In this document: positions 22,012 through 30,122 of the stretch, one piece after another
Layout: each line of letters starts with the position of its first letter
How positions within the stretch are numbered: position 1 is the stretch's first letter
From: UBA2163 sp964575575
GTDB taxonomy: Bacteria; Patescibacteriota; Minisyncoccia; Phycocordibacterales; UBA2163
NCBI GenBank assembly: GCA_964575575.1
Contig: CAZNQQ010000006.1
Location: 1 to 35,573 of the forward strand
Direction of reading: 5' to 3'
Length of the DNA stretch: 35,573 bases
The notes under the pieces: generated by a model
What the model saw: only the letters and a program-made list of their open reading frames with translations
Databases searched by the model: none
What the model was told of the DNA's origin: nothing
Made by a program: the position numbers and the translations under genes

Positions 22012-24702
22012 TTACTTTTTATTCTTCCTGAAGAATAAGTAGTATTTTGCTGCTTCTATAGTCGCGAGGTTAAATATTCCAAGCACTCCGAGGGTTACGA
22101 ACTGCTTCGTAGTAAGTGTTGTAAGCGACAGAAGTGTCCTAAGCGGTGAGAGTGACACAGCAGCGATAAGAAGTAGAAGGCTAAAGAAGAAAGCGATTAT
22201 CAAGAATTTATTTGAGAATACACTTATCTTGTGAAGCGGTGTATCAAAACTCTTAAGTGAGAACGTAAAGAACATAGAGTCTATAGAGATCGCCACAAAC
22301 ATCATCGTCCTTGCTGTGTCTACCGGTATTCCCATCTTAAGAAGTAAAAAGTAAAGTGCTGCGAGCACTATGCCTGTTACCACTCCAATAGTAAGAATAA
22401 ATTTCTTTATAGTAGGTGTTAGGATGTTTTTAGACTGATGCGAACGTGGGTCGCGCTTCATCAGGTTTTTATCCTTCTTTTCAAATGCAAAAGCAAAGCT
22501 CATAAGCCCCTCTTCTATTATGTTCGCCCAAAGAATCTGGGCTGGTAAAAGCGGTATTGGTGCACCAAATGCAAGCGCACCAACTATTATAAATACTTCT
22601 ACAAAACTTGTTGAAAGTAGGTATGAAAGGATTTTCTTTAAGTTGTCTATTATCTTTCTTCCTTCTTCTATGGCAGACACTATTATAGAGAAGCTGTTGT
22701 TCAGAAGGATTATATCCGCTGCTTCTTGCGCTACCTCTGTACCACTTCCTACTGCAATACCAATGTTTGCAGAGCGGAGTGCCGGCGCGTCGTTTATACC
22801 ATCCCCCGTCATCGCTACTACTTCGCCGTCTCCACGCAAGAGCCTTGCTATGCGAAGCTTCTGATCAGGAAGCATGCGCGAAAATACTTTTACTTTTTTG
22901 AGTGTTTTTAAGAGTTCTTTGTCATCCTGAAGCTCGGTGTCACTACCCAAAAGTGCTTGGTCGTCTTTTGTTGCAATCCCAACCTTTATAGCTATGTTTT
23001 TGGCAGTTTCTGGATTGTCGCCAGTAAGCATAATCACTCGCGCGCCTGCGCCTTTTACTTTTGTTATAGACTCCTTTGCATCCTCACGTACTGGATCTTC
23101 AAAAGCCATAAAACCTGCAAAGATAGTTTTCTCTGCAAGGCTTCCACTTTTCTGACCCTTTTTATCTACAACCACTCCATCTGACACCTTGTTCCAAACC
23201 ACATCTTTATAAGAAATACCGATGAATCTCATTCCTTGTGCACTTTTCTTCTTTTGTATGTCTTTGAAATCTGAATAATCTTGTGCAGACATTTCTGACA
23301 CTTTTCCGTTCTTTAGTATGTGTGTAGAGTGATCTAACAACGACTCTGGCTCACCTGAAAAGTACGCTCTGTTTCTTTTGTACTCTTTGTTTTTGTTTAA
23401 AGATACTGCAAATCTATTTTTAGATTCAAATTTTAGAAAATCTATTCTTTTACTTTCACCTTCCAATTCTTCTTGTGAGATACCCATCTCAAGTGCTGCT
23501 AACACTATCGCCTTCTCTATTGGCCTACCATGCACCGTGAGCTTTTTTGGAGCGTCTTCTCCTTCCTCCACAAAAGCATCTGATGCTAGAGTTGCCATCG
23601 TAAGAAGTGTTTTGTCGTCTTGTGTTAGATCTCTTGAATTGTCTCTTAAAGATTCTAATGTATATAAAGATGCGAGCTTCATCTTAGCTTCTGTAAGTGT
23701 ACCTGTTTTGTCTGTAAGTATTACAGTAGTAGCGCCCAATGTCTCTGCGGCAAGCAGATTCCTCACCAAGCCTCCATATTTGAGTATAGACTCCATACCG
23801 AGTGCGAGTACTACCGTTACAGCAGCAGGAAGCCCCTCTGGGATGGTCGCTACAGCGATAGCGATAGCTATCAGGAACATCTCACCAAATTGCTCTCCAC
23901 GAAGTATTCCTAGGCCAAATATGAGCACAACCGCAGCGATTATTACATAGACCAAAAAACGTGCGACTTTACGTATACTCTTTTGAAGTGGAGTAGCTTG
24001 GTCCCCTATTGTTCCAAGCTGTTTTGCTATAGCTCCTACTTCAGTATTCTTTCCTATTGCCACAACCACACCAATGCCGTTTCCAGAAGAAACAAGTGTG
24101 CCCATATATGCCATGTTTTTTCGCTCCGAAAGAGACTTTTTGTGTATAAGTGTGTCTGCATTTTTATGCATTGGCGCCCACTCTCCAGTTAGTGACGCTT
24201 CGTTCATTGAAAGGTTGTTTGCTTCGATTATTCGCACATCAGCAGGTACTTGTGAGCCACCTTCAAGCACCACAATGTCCCCTGGCACAAGATCTTCTGA
24301 AAGTATGATTATCTTTTTGCCATCCCTTATTACGGTTGCATGTCTTATTTGTGATTTGTTTAATTTTTCAAATGCTTTTGACGCTCGCTCTTCTTGAAAG
24401 ATTCCTATGATGACATTTATGAAAAGTGCGGCAAAAATAACTATAGAATCTAAAAATTCCCGAAGAAACAACGTAACCACTCCTGCACCAAGTAGTACTA
24501 TGACAAGCGGGCTTTTAAACTGCTTTATGAACTTATCAAATATTGTAAGTTCTTCTTTTGTTTCAAATATGTTTTTACCATGTCTGTTTTGCAAGCTCTC
24601 TACTTTCTTTTGTGTAAGCCCATTCTTAAAATCAGTGGCCAGTGTACGCTTTATGTCAGCTTGGGCAAACGTCTCCCACGATATATGTCGTTGTTTTATC
24701 AT
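22012..24702 (-). CDS. P-type cation-transporting ATPase (type II-like)
   Basis: 896 residues. N-terminal cation-ATPase domain, then membrane helices, actuator domain with NEASLTGEWAPM (the usual TGES is TGEW), TIPEGLPAAVTVVLALG in helix 4, phosphorylation site ILTDKTGTLTEAK (~residue 333), MLTGDNPETAKNIA and MTGDGINDAPALRSANIG. About ten membrane helices. The layout resembles Ca2+-type (SERCA/PacL) pumps. In helix 6 the usual NLVTDGLPA is ANIIEEGLMSFAFA, so the Asp of the ion site is Glu and the Thr is also Glu, which makes the ion uncertain. It acts in the plasma membrane, driven by ATP. Confidence 0.92.
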   Translation of the reverse strand: MIKQRHISWETFAQADIKRTLATDFKNGLTQKKVESLQNRHGKNIFETKEELTIFDKFIKQFKSPLVIVLLGAGVVTLFLREFLDSIVIFAALFINVIIGIFQEERASKAFEKLNKSQIRHATVIRDGKKIIILSEDLVPGDIVVLEGGSQVPADVRIIEANNLSMNEASLTGEWAPMHKNADTLIHKKSLSERKNMAYMGTLVSSGNGIGVVVAIGKNTEVGAIAKQLGTIGDQATPLQKSIRKVARFLVYVIIAAVVLIFGLGILRGEQFGEMFLIAIAIAVATIPEGLPAAVTVVLALGMESILKYGGLVRNLLAAETLGATTVILTDKTGTLTEAKMKLASLYTLESLRDNSRDLTQDDKTLLTMATLASDAFVEEGEDAPKKLTVHGRPIEKAIVLAALEMGISQEELEGESKRIDFLKFESKNRFAVSLNKNKEYKRNRAYFSGEPESLLDHSTHILKNGKVSEMSAQDYSDFKDIQKKKSAQGMRFIGISYKDVVWNKVSDGVVVDKKGQKSGSLAEKTIFAGFMAFEDPVREDAKESITKVKGAGARVIMLTGDNPETAKNIAIKVGIATKDDQALLGSDTELQDDKELLKTLKKVKVFSRMLPDQKLRIARLLRGDGEVVAMTGDGINDAPALRSANIGIAVGSGTEVAQEAADIILLNNSFSIIVSAIEEGRKIIDNLKKILSYLLSTSFVEVFIIVGALAFGAPIPLLPAQILWANIIEEGLMSFAFAFEKKDKNLMKRDPRSHQSKNILTPTIKKFILTIGVVTGIVLAALYFLLLKMGIPVDTARTMMFVAISIDSMFFTFSLKSFDTPLHKISVFSNKFLIIAFFFSLLLLIAAVSLSPLRTLLSLTTLTTKQFVTLGVLGIFNLATIEAAKYYLFFRKNKK

Positions 24703-24709
24703 TGCTTTA

Positions 24710-24718
24710 ATTATAGCA
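24710..24718 (-). promoter_or_regulatory. Extended -10 promoter of the P-type ATPase gene
   Basis: TGCTATAAT on the minus strand, seven bases before the ATG at 24702. It is shared with the short divergent region before the YqeY gene (40 bases). Confidence 0.6.
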
Positions 24719-24742
24719 TTTGTATGTTAGTATTTAAGTATT

Positions 24743-25192
24743 ATGTTACACACACAAATTAAAGAGAAAATAAAAGAAGCGCTGAAGGCTAAAAACGAAC
24801 TTGAGCTTTCAGTACTTCGTGGGCTTTCAAGTGCTTTTACGAATGAGCTAGTAGCAAATAAAAAGATGCCCAGCGATGTGCTTTCAGACGACGAAGTGCT
24901 TGCTGTTATCAAAAAACAAGCCAAGCAACGCAAAGACTCTATAGAGCAGTTTAGATCAGGTGGCAGAGATGAACTTGCTCAGAAAGAACAAGAGGAGCTC
25001 GCTATTTTGTCTGAATATTTACCAGAAGAAATGGGGAGAGGTGAAGTAGAAAAGATAGCTAAAGCAAAGAAAGAGGAACTAGGTGTAGAAGACAAATCTA
25101 AAATGGGAATCCTTATGGGAGCGATAATGAAAGAGACTAAAGGAAAGGCGGACGGTGCTGTTGTAAAAAGTGTCGTAGAGAGCTTATTTTAA
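24743..25192 (+). CDS. GatB/YqeY-domain protein
   Basis: 149 residues, all-helical. It begins MLHTQIKEKIKEALKAKNEL, followed by LSVLRGLSSAFTNELVA, VIKKQAKQRKDSIEQFRSGG, AILSEYLPEEM and MGILMGAIMKETKGKADGAV, typical of the YqeY family. The domain is also the tRNA-binding tail of GatB, so a link to transamidation of Glu-tRNA is suspected, but the role of stand-alone YqeY is not established. No Shine-Dalgarno; a TATTTA element lies six bases upstream of the ATG. Confidence 0.92.
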   Translation: MLHTQIKEKIKEALKAKNELELSVLRGLSSAFTNELVANKKMPSDVLSDDEVLAVIKKQAKQRKDSIEQFRSGGRDELAQKEQEELAILSEYLPEEMGRGEVEKIAKAKKEELGVEDKSKMGILMGAIMKETKGKADGAVVKSVVESLF

Positions 25193-25197
25193 ACAAC

Positions 25198-25244
25198 AAA
25201 AAACCAACGGCTCAACTTCAATGAAGTTGAGCCGTTGGTTTTTT
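25198..25244. terminator. Long bidirectional terminator
   Basis: A 23-base perfect inverted repeat, beginning AAAAAACCAACGGCTCAACT and centred at 25221, with A-run and T-run at its ends. It separates the convergent YqeY and DUF7282-like genes. Confidence 0.9.
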
Positions 25245-25252
25245 TATATTAA

Positions 25253-25789
25253 TTATTCAACTACTTCTTCTCCGTTTGTAGCTGTAAAGCTAACTTGTAC
25301 TGGATCTCCTTTACCGTCTGAAAGTAGGAAATCTTTTGATAGATCAAAAGCTCCGTCACCGTCATCCTGACGTATTGCTGCATGATATGTTTTACCTGTT
25401 TCCATACCTCGAAGTAGATCAACTGTTCCAGAGTTTACACCTGCAAGGAATAGTTGTGCACCAAGTGCATTACCGAGTACTCCGTTATTGTCCTCATGTA
25501 TAACTACCCAACCTGTGTTTTCAAGTGTTACTAATTCAACATTTACCACAACACCTGCTTTTTGGTCACGAACGAGAATTGCATTTTCACCTGAAAGTGC
25601 TACATCTTCCGCATTGTCTTCTGCAACAACTTCTGCATCTGTGTCATTAGCTGGTACAGCGTCCCTCATTGGGATCCATGCTCCAAAAAACCCTATTAAA
25701 ATACCTACTATAAAGGCAACTATAACCTTCATACTGAAAAAACTTTCTCTTTCCATATTATTATTTTCTGTTACTTGTAATAATTCCAT
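25253..25789 (-). CDS. Membrane-anchored DUF7282-like exported protein
   Basis: 178 residues from the first ATG; ATG at 25756 (MERESFF) is an alternative. One membrane segment (VIVAFIVGILIGFFGAW, ~residues 22-40), an acidic linker (DTDAEVVAEDNAED), then a beta-sandwich domain with GWVVIHEDNNGVLGNALG, FLAGVNSGTVDL and AAIRQDDGDGAFDLSKD. The VVIHE and DDGD pattern is that of the DUF7282 domain known from archaeal and bacterial surface proteins. It acts outside the membrane; function unknown. Confidence 0.75.
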   Translation of the reverse strand: MELLQVTENNNMERESFFSMKVIVAFIVGILIGFFGAWIPMRDAVPANDTDAEVVAEDNAEDVALSGENAILVRDQKAGVVVNVELVTLENTGWVVIHEDNNGVLGNALGAQLFLAGVNSGTVDLLRGMETGKTYHAAIRQDDGDGAFDLSKDFLLSDGKGDPVQVSFTATNGEEVVE

Positions 25790-25829
25790 AAATTAGAATG
25801 CCTATATTTTACACCCTTATAGACAAAAA

Positions 25830-26663
25830 TTAAACCTTGCACAAAGCCTGACTTTCTTTCATAATATCTTCTATTTTTTCTGGCTTTATACCTATTGATT
25901 CTAGGGCTTTTGGATTATTTTCTACATTTTTACACAATACAACCCCTTGTTCCAGTAGTCTGTCCTTCTCGGCTGATGTAAGAGTAGTTAAAGCTGTTAT
26001 TGGGTGTATTCCAGTCTCATCTATAATATCCTGAAGTCCAGCACCTTTTGGATAGTTCCAAGACATCATTTTCATTCCCACACATTGTGCATATTTGATA
26101 GCATTTTTGCTAAATCTTGTATTTGTTATTAGCCAATCTTCACTTATGAGCTCTTTGCCGTCTTTTTGTTCCCTCTTTCTTATGTCTTCAAACCGTGCGT
26201 GCACATAAAGCGCTACCTTCAAGTCAGAAGCCATGCCGAGTTTATTATGAAATTTAATCTCTGCGCCTATTTGTTTCCCTTGCTTTTCTGCCAATATATC
26301 AACTTCATGTTCTACGCACTCTCCTTTTACCATGGTTCCTATTTTAATATTTTCGTATCCTTTAGCTTTAAGTAATTCTCCAACAAAATTCTCAAACGGA
26401 TATCCAGAGGGTCCAAGTGCTAAAATCGCACGCTTAAGAGAATACTTCGCAGCGACTGGTCTTTCTATATATTCTAAGTGCTCAAAAGCGTGTTTATATA
26501 TTTCAGACGTCGTCATTCCGTCTTTGAGTTCAGGTTCTACTTTCCCTATCACCTCTTCTATGGCATTACTAGATGCGCCAGAGCGCTTAAGAGATCTGCG
26601 CAATTTCGTCACATTAAAGGGCTCTTTTGTCCCATCTTGTTTTGTAATTATTACTTGTTTCAT
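25830..26663 (-). CDS. ATP-cone plus PD-(D/E)XK nuclease-like protein
   Basis: 277 residues from MKQVIITKQDG (the longer frame to 26690 runs into mnmA). Residues 1-90 form an ATP-cone (KQDGTKEPFNVTKLRRSLKR; RPVAAKYSLKRAILALGPSG), the nucleotide-sensing domain known from ribonucleotide reductases. Residues ~95-200 look like a restriction-endonuclease fold: FENFVGELLKAKGY, HEVDILAEKQGKQIGAEIKF with the D and E-x-K pattern. The last ~60 residues, rich in short helices, may be helix-hairpin-helix (ALTTLTSAEKDRLLEQGVVL). The start overlaps the mnmA stop in TAATG, and a TGGTATAAT element stands six bases upstream. Nucleotide-controlled DNA cleavage is inference. Confidence 0.8.
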   Translation of the reverse strand: MKQVIITKQDGTKEPFNVTKLRRSLKRSGASSNAIEEVIGKVEPELKDGMTTSEIYKHAFEHLEYIERPVAAKYSLKRAILALGPSGYPFENFVGELLKAKGYENIKIGTMVKGECVEHEVDILAEKQGKQIGAEIKFHNKLGMASDLKVALYVHARFEDIRKREQKDGKELISEDWLITNTRFSKNAIKYAQCVGMKMMSWNYPKGAGLQDIIDETGIHPITALTTLTSAEKDRLLEQGVVLCKNVENNPKALESIGIKPEKIEDIMKESQALCKV

Positions 26664-27718
26664 TATATTATTATACCACCTCCAAAACATTCTTCCTCGT
26701 CATATACCACAATAGACTGACCAGAGGCTACTGTGTCTTGACTTTTATCAAATATGACAGTATCACCTTTTATTTTACAATCCTGAAGTTCTTGCCTATA
26801 GCGAATCCGTGCTTTGTATTTCTTACTTTCATCAGGTGCTCCACTTATCCAATTTATATCTTTTATTTCTATATTTTTAGTATCTTTTTTAGAACTTTCT
26901 ATATTATGAGCTACTGTAATAGTATTATTTTTAATATCTTTTGAGATTATATAGTATGGTTTATCGTGAGTTCCTTTGTCTATTATCGTAAACCCATGTC
27001 GCTGACCTATTGTCAGAAACGTCACGCCGTCATGCTCGCCTATTATTTTACCACTTTCATTTAATACACCTCCCTTTTTCTCTTCAATATAGTTCTTAAG
27101 AAAATCAGCAATATCAAGCTTGCCTATAAAACACAATCCCTGACTGTCTTTCTTTTTTGCAGTTGGAAGTCCAAACTTCTCTGCAAGCTCTCTTACCTTA
27201 CTCTTTGGGAACTCTCCAGTCGGAAAGAGCGAATGCTTAAGTTGCTCTTGTGTGAGAGTCCAGAGGAAATAAGTCTGATCTTTGTTGTCGTCGTTGCCTA
27301 CTAACATCTTATACTCTCCGTCATGCTCTCTAATCCTCGCATAGTGCCCTGTGGCTATATAGTCAGCACCTTGTTTTAGGGCTCTATCTAAAAATGCACC
27401 GAACTTAACTTGTTTATTGCACATTACGTCAGGGTTTGGAGTTTTGCCTTCTTTGTATTCGGAAATCATATAATCTATAATCCCTTCTTTATATTCTTTT
27501 TCTAAATCAATTGTTTTAAATGGAATCTCAAGCTTCGCACAAACCCGCATAGCATCTAGCCTGTCGCGCCTCCAATCACACGGCAAAAAGTCAGGGTGCC
27601 ATACTTTTATGAACACACCTGTCACATCGTAGCCTTGCTCTTTGAGGAGTGCTGCAGCCACAGAGCTATCCACCCCGCCAGAAAGCCCTACAAATACTTT
27701 TTTTCCTTTATTTTTCAT
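26663..27718 (-). CDS. mnmA: tRNA-specific 2-thiouridylase MnmA
   Basis: 351 residues. The PP-loop is FVGLSGGVDSSVAAALLKEQ (~residue 9). The catalytic Cys pair is in TPNPDVMCNKQVKFG (~residue 102) and DSQGLCFIGKLDI (~199), with ATGHYARI and TVASGQSIVVYDEEECFGGG at the end. MnmA makes 2-thiouridine at position 34 of tRNA-Lys, -Glu and -Gln in the cytoplasm, taking sulfur from a cysteine desulfurase relay that is not in this window. It overlaps mltG upstream and the ATP-cone gene downstream, each by one base (TAATG). Confidence 0.95.
   Translation of the reverse strand: MKNKGKKVFVGLSGGVDSSVAAALLKEQGYDVTGVFIKVWHPDFLPCDWRRDRLDAMRVCAKLEIPFKTIDLEKEYKEGIIDYMISEYKEGKTPNPDVMCNKQVKFGAFLDRALKQGADYIATGHYARIREHDGEYKMLVGNDDNKDQTYFLWTLTQEQLKHSLFPTGEFPKSKVRELAEKFGLPTAKKKDSQGLCFIGKLDIADFLKNYIEEKKGGVLNESGKIIGEHDGVTFLTIGQRHGFTIIDKGTHDKPYYIISKDIKNNTITVAHNIESSKKDTKNIEIKDINWISGAPDESKKYKARIRYRQELQDCKIKGDTVIFDKSQDTVASGQSIVVYDEEECFGGGIII
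26670..26678 (-). promoter_or_regulatory. Internal extended -10 promoter at the end of mnmA
   Basis: On the minus strand TGGTATAAT lies within the last codons of mnmA, six bases before the ATG of the ATP-cone gene. The codons encode GGIII, so the match could be partly forced by the protein. Confidence 0.45.
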
Positions 27719-28737
27719 TAATTCAAATAGATATTCTTCTTTCTAACATGCTCTTTAAATGTCACGCTGTAATGCATTTCCCCGTCCATATCAGATAGGA
27801 AAAACAAGTAATCAGACTCTATCGGATCTATAGTTGCACGTATAGAATCAAGCCCTGGGTTTGATATAGGTGTAGGCGGAAGCCCTTTGTTAGTATAAGT
27901 ATTATACGGATGATCTTCTCTAAGGTCTGCGGTTGTAAGAGTAAACGAGTTCTTGCCGTTGGCATAACTAAACACCGCATCAACCTGAAGCGGCATACCT
28001 ATCCGGATTCGCTCCCACAGGATTCCTGATATAGTTCTTCTGGTTTCTGTAGTCCTAGCCTCCTCTTCTAAGATAGACGCCATCTTTATTACATCGTCTA
28101 TAGGTATCCCAGATTCTCTTATCTCATTATCTATCTCTGCTATTTTTTCTATAAAATTATTGTTGAGTTCCCTAGCAACTTCTTTAGCTTCTACATTTGG
28201 TAAAAACAAATAAGTATCTGGGAAAAGATATCCTTCTTTGCCGGCAACCAATACCATAAACTCTTCTCTGTCAAAAGAGTCTGACTTACCTTCTAAGATT
28301 CTGCCTATCTCATAATTCGTAGCGCCTTCTGGTATCACAACCTCTATTAGATTCAAATCAAAATCTCCTGTTGTGATCCTCTTTGCTACACTCCACACAC
28401 TTTCTTTCTCATCAAAAAAGTAATCTCCAGATAGCACACCTTTCTCACCATTAAAAAGTATTGCAAGATTACGAAGCCATAGCGACGAGCGTACGACACT
28501 TTGCTTTTTAAGTTGGTTTGCAACATCAGAGAGAGTGCTACCCTTTTCTATAGTTATAGTATTTTCAGTCGGAAAGTTAGATGGAGCTCTCCATATAGCA
28601 ACATAAAAAGCAGACACCACCACAAAAAGCGCTACAGCTATAAGTACTGTTTTTCTTTTATGATAACTCAAATATATGATTGTCTTTCTGTAATATCTTG
28701 AGAAAGACTCTTTTAGTAGTCGTGATAAATTATACAT
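27718..28737 (-). CDS. mltG: Endolytic murein transglycosylase MltG
   Basis: 339 residues. A basic N-terminus, one membrane segment (TVLIAVALFVVVSAFYVAIW, ~residues 30-49), a LysM-like lobe, then the catalytic domain: PEGATNYEIGRIL, KEGYLFPDTYLF, MASILEEEART with the catalytic Glu (~residue 220), LQVDAVFSYA, YNTYTNKGLPPTPISNPG and the end YLFFLSDMDGEMHYSVTF. MltG cuts nascent glycan strands near the membrane and sets their length, working with the SEDS polymerase (encoded at 1780-2874). Confidence 0.95.
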   Translation of the reverse strand: MYNLSRLLKESFSRYYRKTIIYLSYHKRKTVLIAVALFVVVSAFYVAIWRAPSNFPTENTITIEKGSTLSDVANQLKKQSVVRSSLWLRNLAILFNGEKGVLSGDYFFDEKESVWSVAKRITTGDFDLNLIEVVIPEGATNYEIGRILEGKSDSFDREEFMVLVAGKEGYLFPDTYLFLPNVEAKEVARELNNNFIEKIAEIDNEIRESGIPIDDVIKMASILEEEARTTETRRTISGILWERIRIGMPLQVDAVFSYANGKNSFTLTTADLREDHPYNTYTNKGLPPTPISNPGLDSIRATIDPIESDYLFFLSDMDGEMHYSVTFKEHVRKKNIYLN

Positions 28738-28740
28738 ATA

Positions 28741-30066
28741 TTAAATAGGTAAATCTGACGGCGCCTCTGATTTCTTTGAAGGTACTCTTGCTATTGTAGG
28801 GGTTTTCACAGAGCTTCCTGGGAAGTGATACATTGTGGCAAGCTCTTCTGTATTCATCACAAAGGGTTGGGTCTTATACGGATGGAAGAAATATGACCGC
28901 CTTCTATACGCATCAAACACTCTTTGTTTTGCTTTGTTTTGAAGTTTGCCTTTATAGTCTTGCCATGGATAATCAAAGCGTGTCACATATCTAGTAGGAA
29001 CAAACTGATTTAGAGTATTTGAACTAAACTGCTTTGTAAAACCGATCATACCTACAATATTAACTATGCGAAACTTATCTTTGTCTGCTATATAAATCCC
29101 TCTTATACCTACATCAAAACCAAGCTTAGTAAGACTTCTCTCTAATGAAGCTATTGTCTCTTGTTCCCCTTTACTTAAAGTTGGTGTTTCAGGAAACCCA
29201 GCTGGCGAGAACTCTCTTGCGCTTTTTGTCTTAGGGTCTCTTTTCATTAATTTATTAACCTCTTCCTCTACTTCATCTTTCCAACCAGTTGTCTGAAACA
29301 ATGTCCACTTTTTGTGTTTTTCACTTTTATTTGCACGTATCATAATCTGATACCACAGCTGTTCGCCTTTTCCTATACTACCTAAGAACTCTAGCATTGG
29401 TGCCAGAGGATCAACTTGAAACTCTTCTTTAGGGTCTTTCTCAAGACCATAATCAACATATGTCTTTATAGGGTATGCATCTGACTTCTTAAGTTTAAAG
29501 TCAGATCCCCAGAGAGCTTTCTCGTTTAAGTCTAGTTGCATTGTTCTTGTGTAGTCGTCTGCTTCTACTACTTCCACTTCTGGATACTGTGCATATATCT
29601 GAGCTTCTACAACTTCTTTCCAAAAAGTTCTTGTTCTGATGAAAAACTTCACTTCACCTTCAATAGATATTAGCTCAAGAGAAAACGTAGTTCGTGCTTT
29701 ACCGATAAAATTTCTATCAAACCAAGTTGTCTCTCCACCTGTATGATGAATACCACTTAGCACTGACTCCATAGCAAGTGGTGATTTTAGTATTTCTCTT
29801 GGAAGTTTTATTTCAAGAAGTACATGGTCTTGTTTATGAAAGAAGTCTGCTCGTACATAGATTTTCCATAATTTTGAGAAAATATATAGTAAGAAGAGTG
29901 GTAACCATACGGGATACAATATACCGAGAGTCATAAATATCTCTCTAAACAATTCCGGAGCCATCCGTAAGAGAACATATAAAGTAACTATCAAAAGACC
30001 TATCAAAAACCCGAAAATCGGGATCCCAACTTCATCTTCAATAAATTTTTCTTGTTTGCCTGCCAT
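28741..30066 (-). CDS. Conserved CPR membrane protein (DUF8128-like)
   Basis: 441 residues from MAGKQEKFIEDE at 30064-30066, where TATTAT stands six bases upstream; a TTG start would add five residues. Two membrane segments lie at ~residues 15-35 and 45-65 (FGFLIGLLIVTLYVLLRMA; ILYPVWLPLFLLYIFSKLW), then a large cytoplasmic part: HKQDHVLLEIKLPREILKSP, TRTFWKEVVEAQIYAQYPEV and the C-terminal MNTEELATMYHFPGSSVKTP followed by PSKKSEAPSDLP. I associate this pattern with membrane proteins that in Parcubacteria often precede VirB4/TraG-like ATPases, but no such ATPase is here. Function unknown. The upstream terminator stem overlaps its promoter. Confidence 0.7.
   Translation of the reverse strand: MAGKQEKFIEDEVGIPIFGFLIGLLIVTLYVLLRMAPELFREIFMTLGILYPVWLPLFLLYIFSKLWKIYVRADFFHKQDHVLLEIKLPREILKSPLAMESVLSGIHHTGGETTWFDRNFIGKARTTFSLELISIEGEVKFFIRTRTFWKEVVEAQIYAQYPEVEVVEADDYTRTMQLDLNEKALWGSDFKLKKSDAYPIKTYVDYGLEKDPKEEFQVDPLAPMLEFLGSIGKGEQLWYQIMIRANKSEKHKKWTLFQTTGWKDEVEEEVNKLMKRDPKTKSAREFSPAGFPETPTLSKGEQETIASLERSLTKLGFDVGIRGIYIADKDKFRIVNIVGMIGFTKQFSSNTLNQFVPTRYVTRFDYPWQDYKGKLQNKAKQRVFDAYRRRSYFFHPYKTQPFVMNTEELATMYHFPGSSVKTPTIARVPSKKSEAPSDLPI
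29198..29207 (-). repeat. Degenerate copy of the CCAGCTGG palindrome
   Basis: CGCCAGCTGG on the minus strand, encoding SPAG after EF, comparable to the copies in cysS and leuS. The right half is not conserved. Confidence 0.4.
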
Positions 30067-30072
30067 ATGTAT

Positions 30073-30119
30073 ATAATACAAGAAAACACCCGCAAGCCAA
30101 AGGCTTGCGGGTGTTTTCT
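30073..30119 (-). terminator. Perfect 18-base terminator hairpin overlapping a promoter
   Basis: Arms 30081-30098 and 30102-30119, loop AAA. On the minus strand it ends the sigma4-HARE gene (stop four bases away). The descending arm runs directly into TTTTCTTGTATTAT, whose TATTAT (30073-30078) is the -10 of the membrane protein gene. A TTGGCT in the loop and arm is a possible -35 (16-base spacer). Confidence 0.85.
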
Positions 30120-30122
30120 CTT

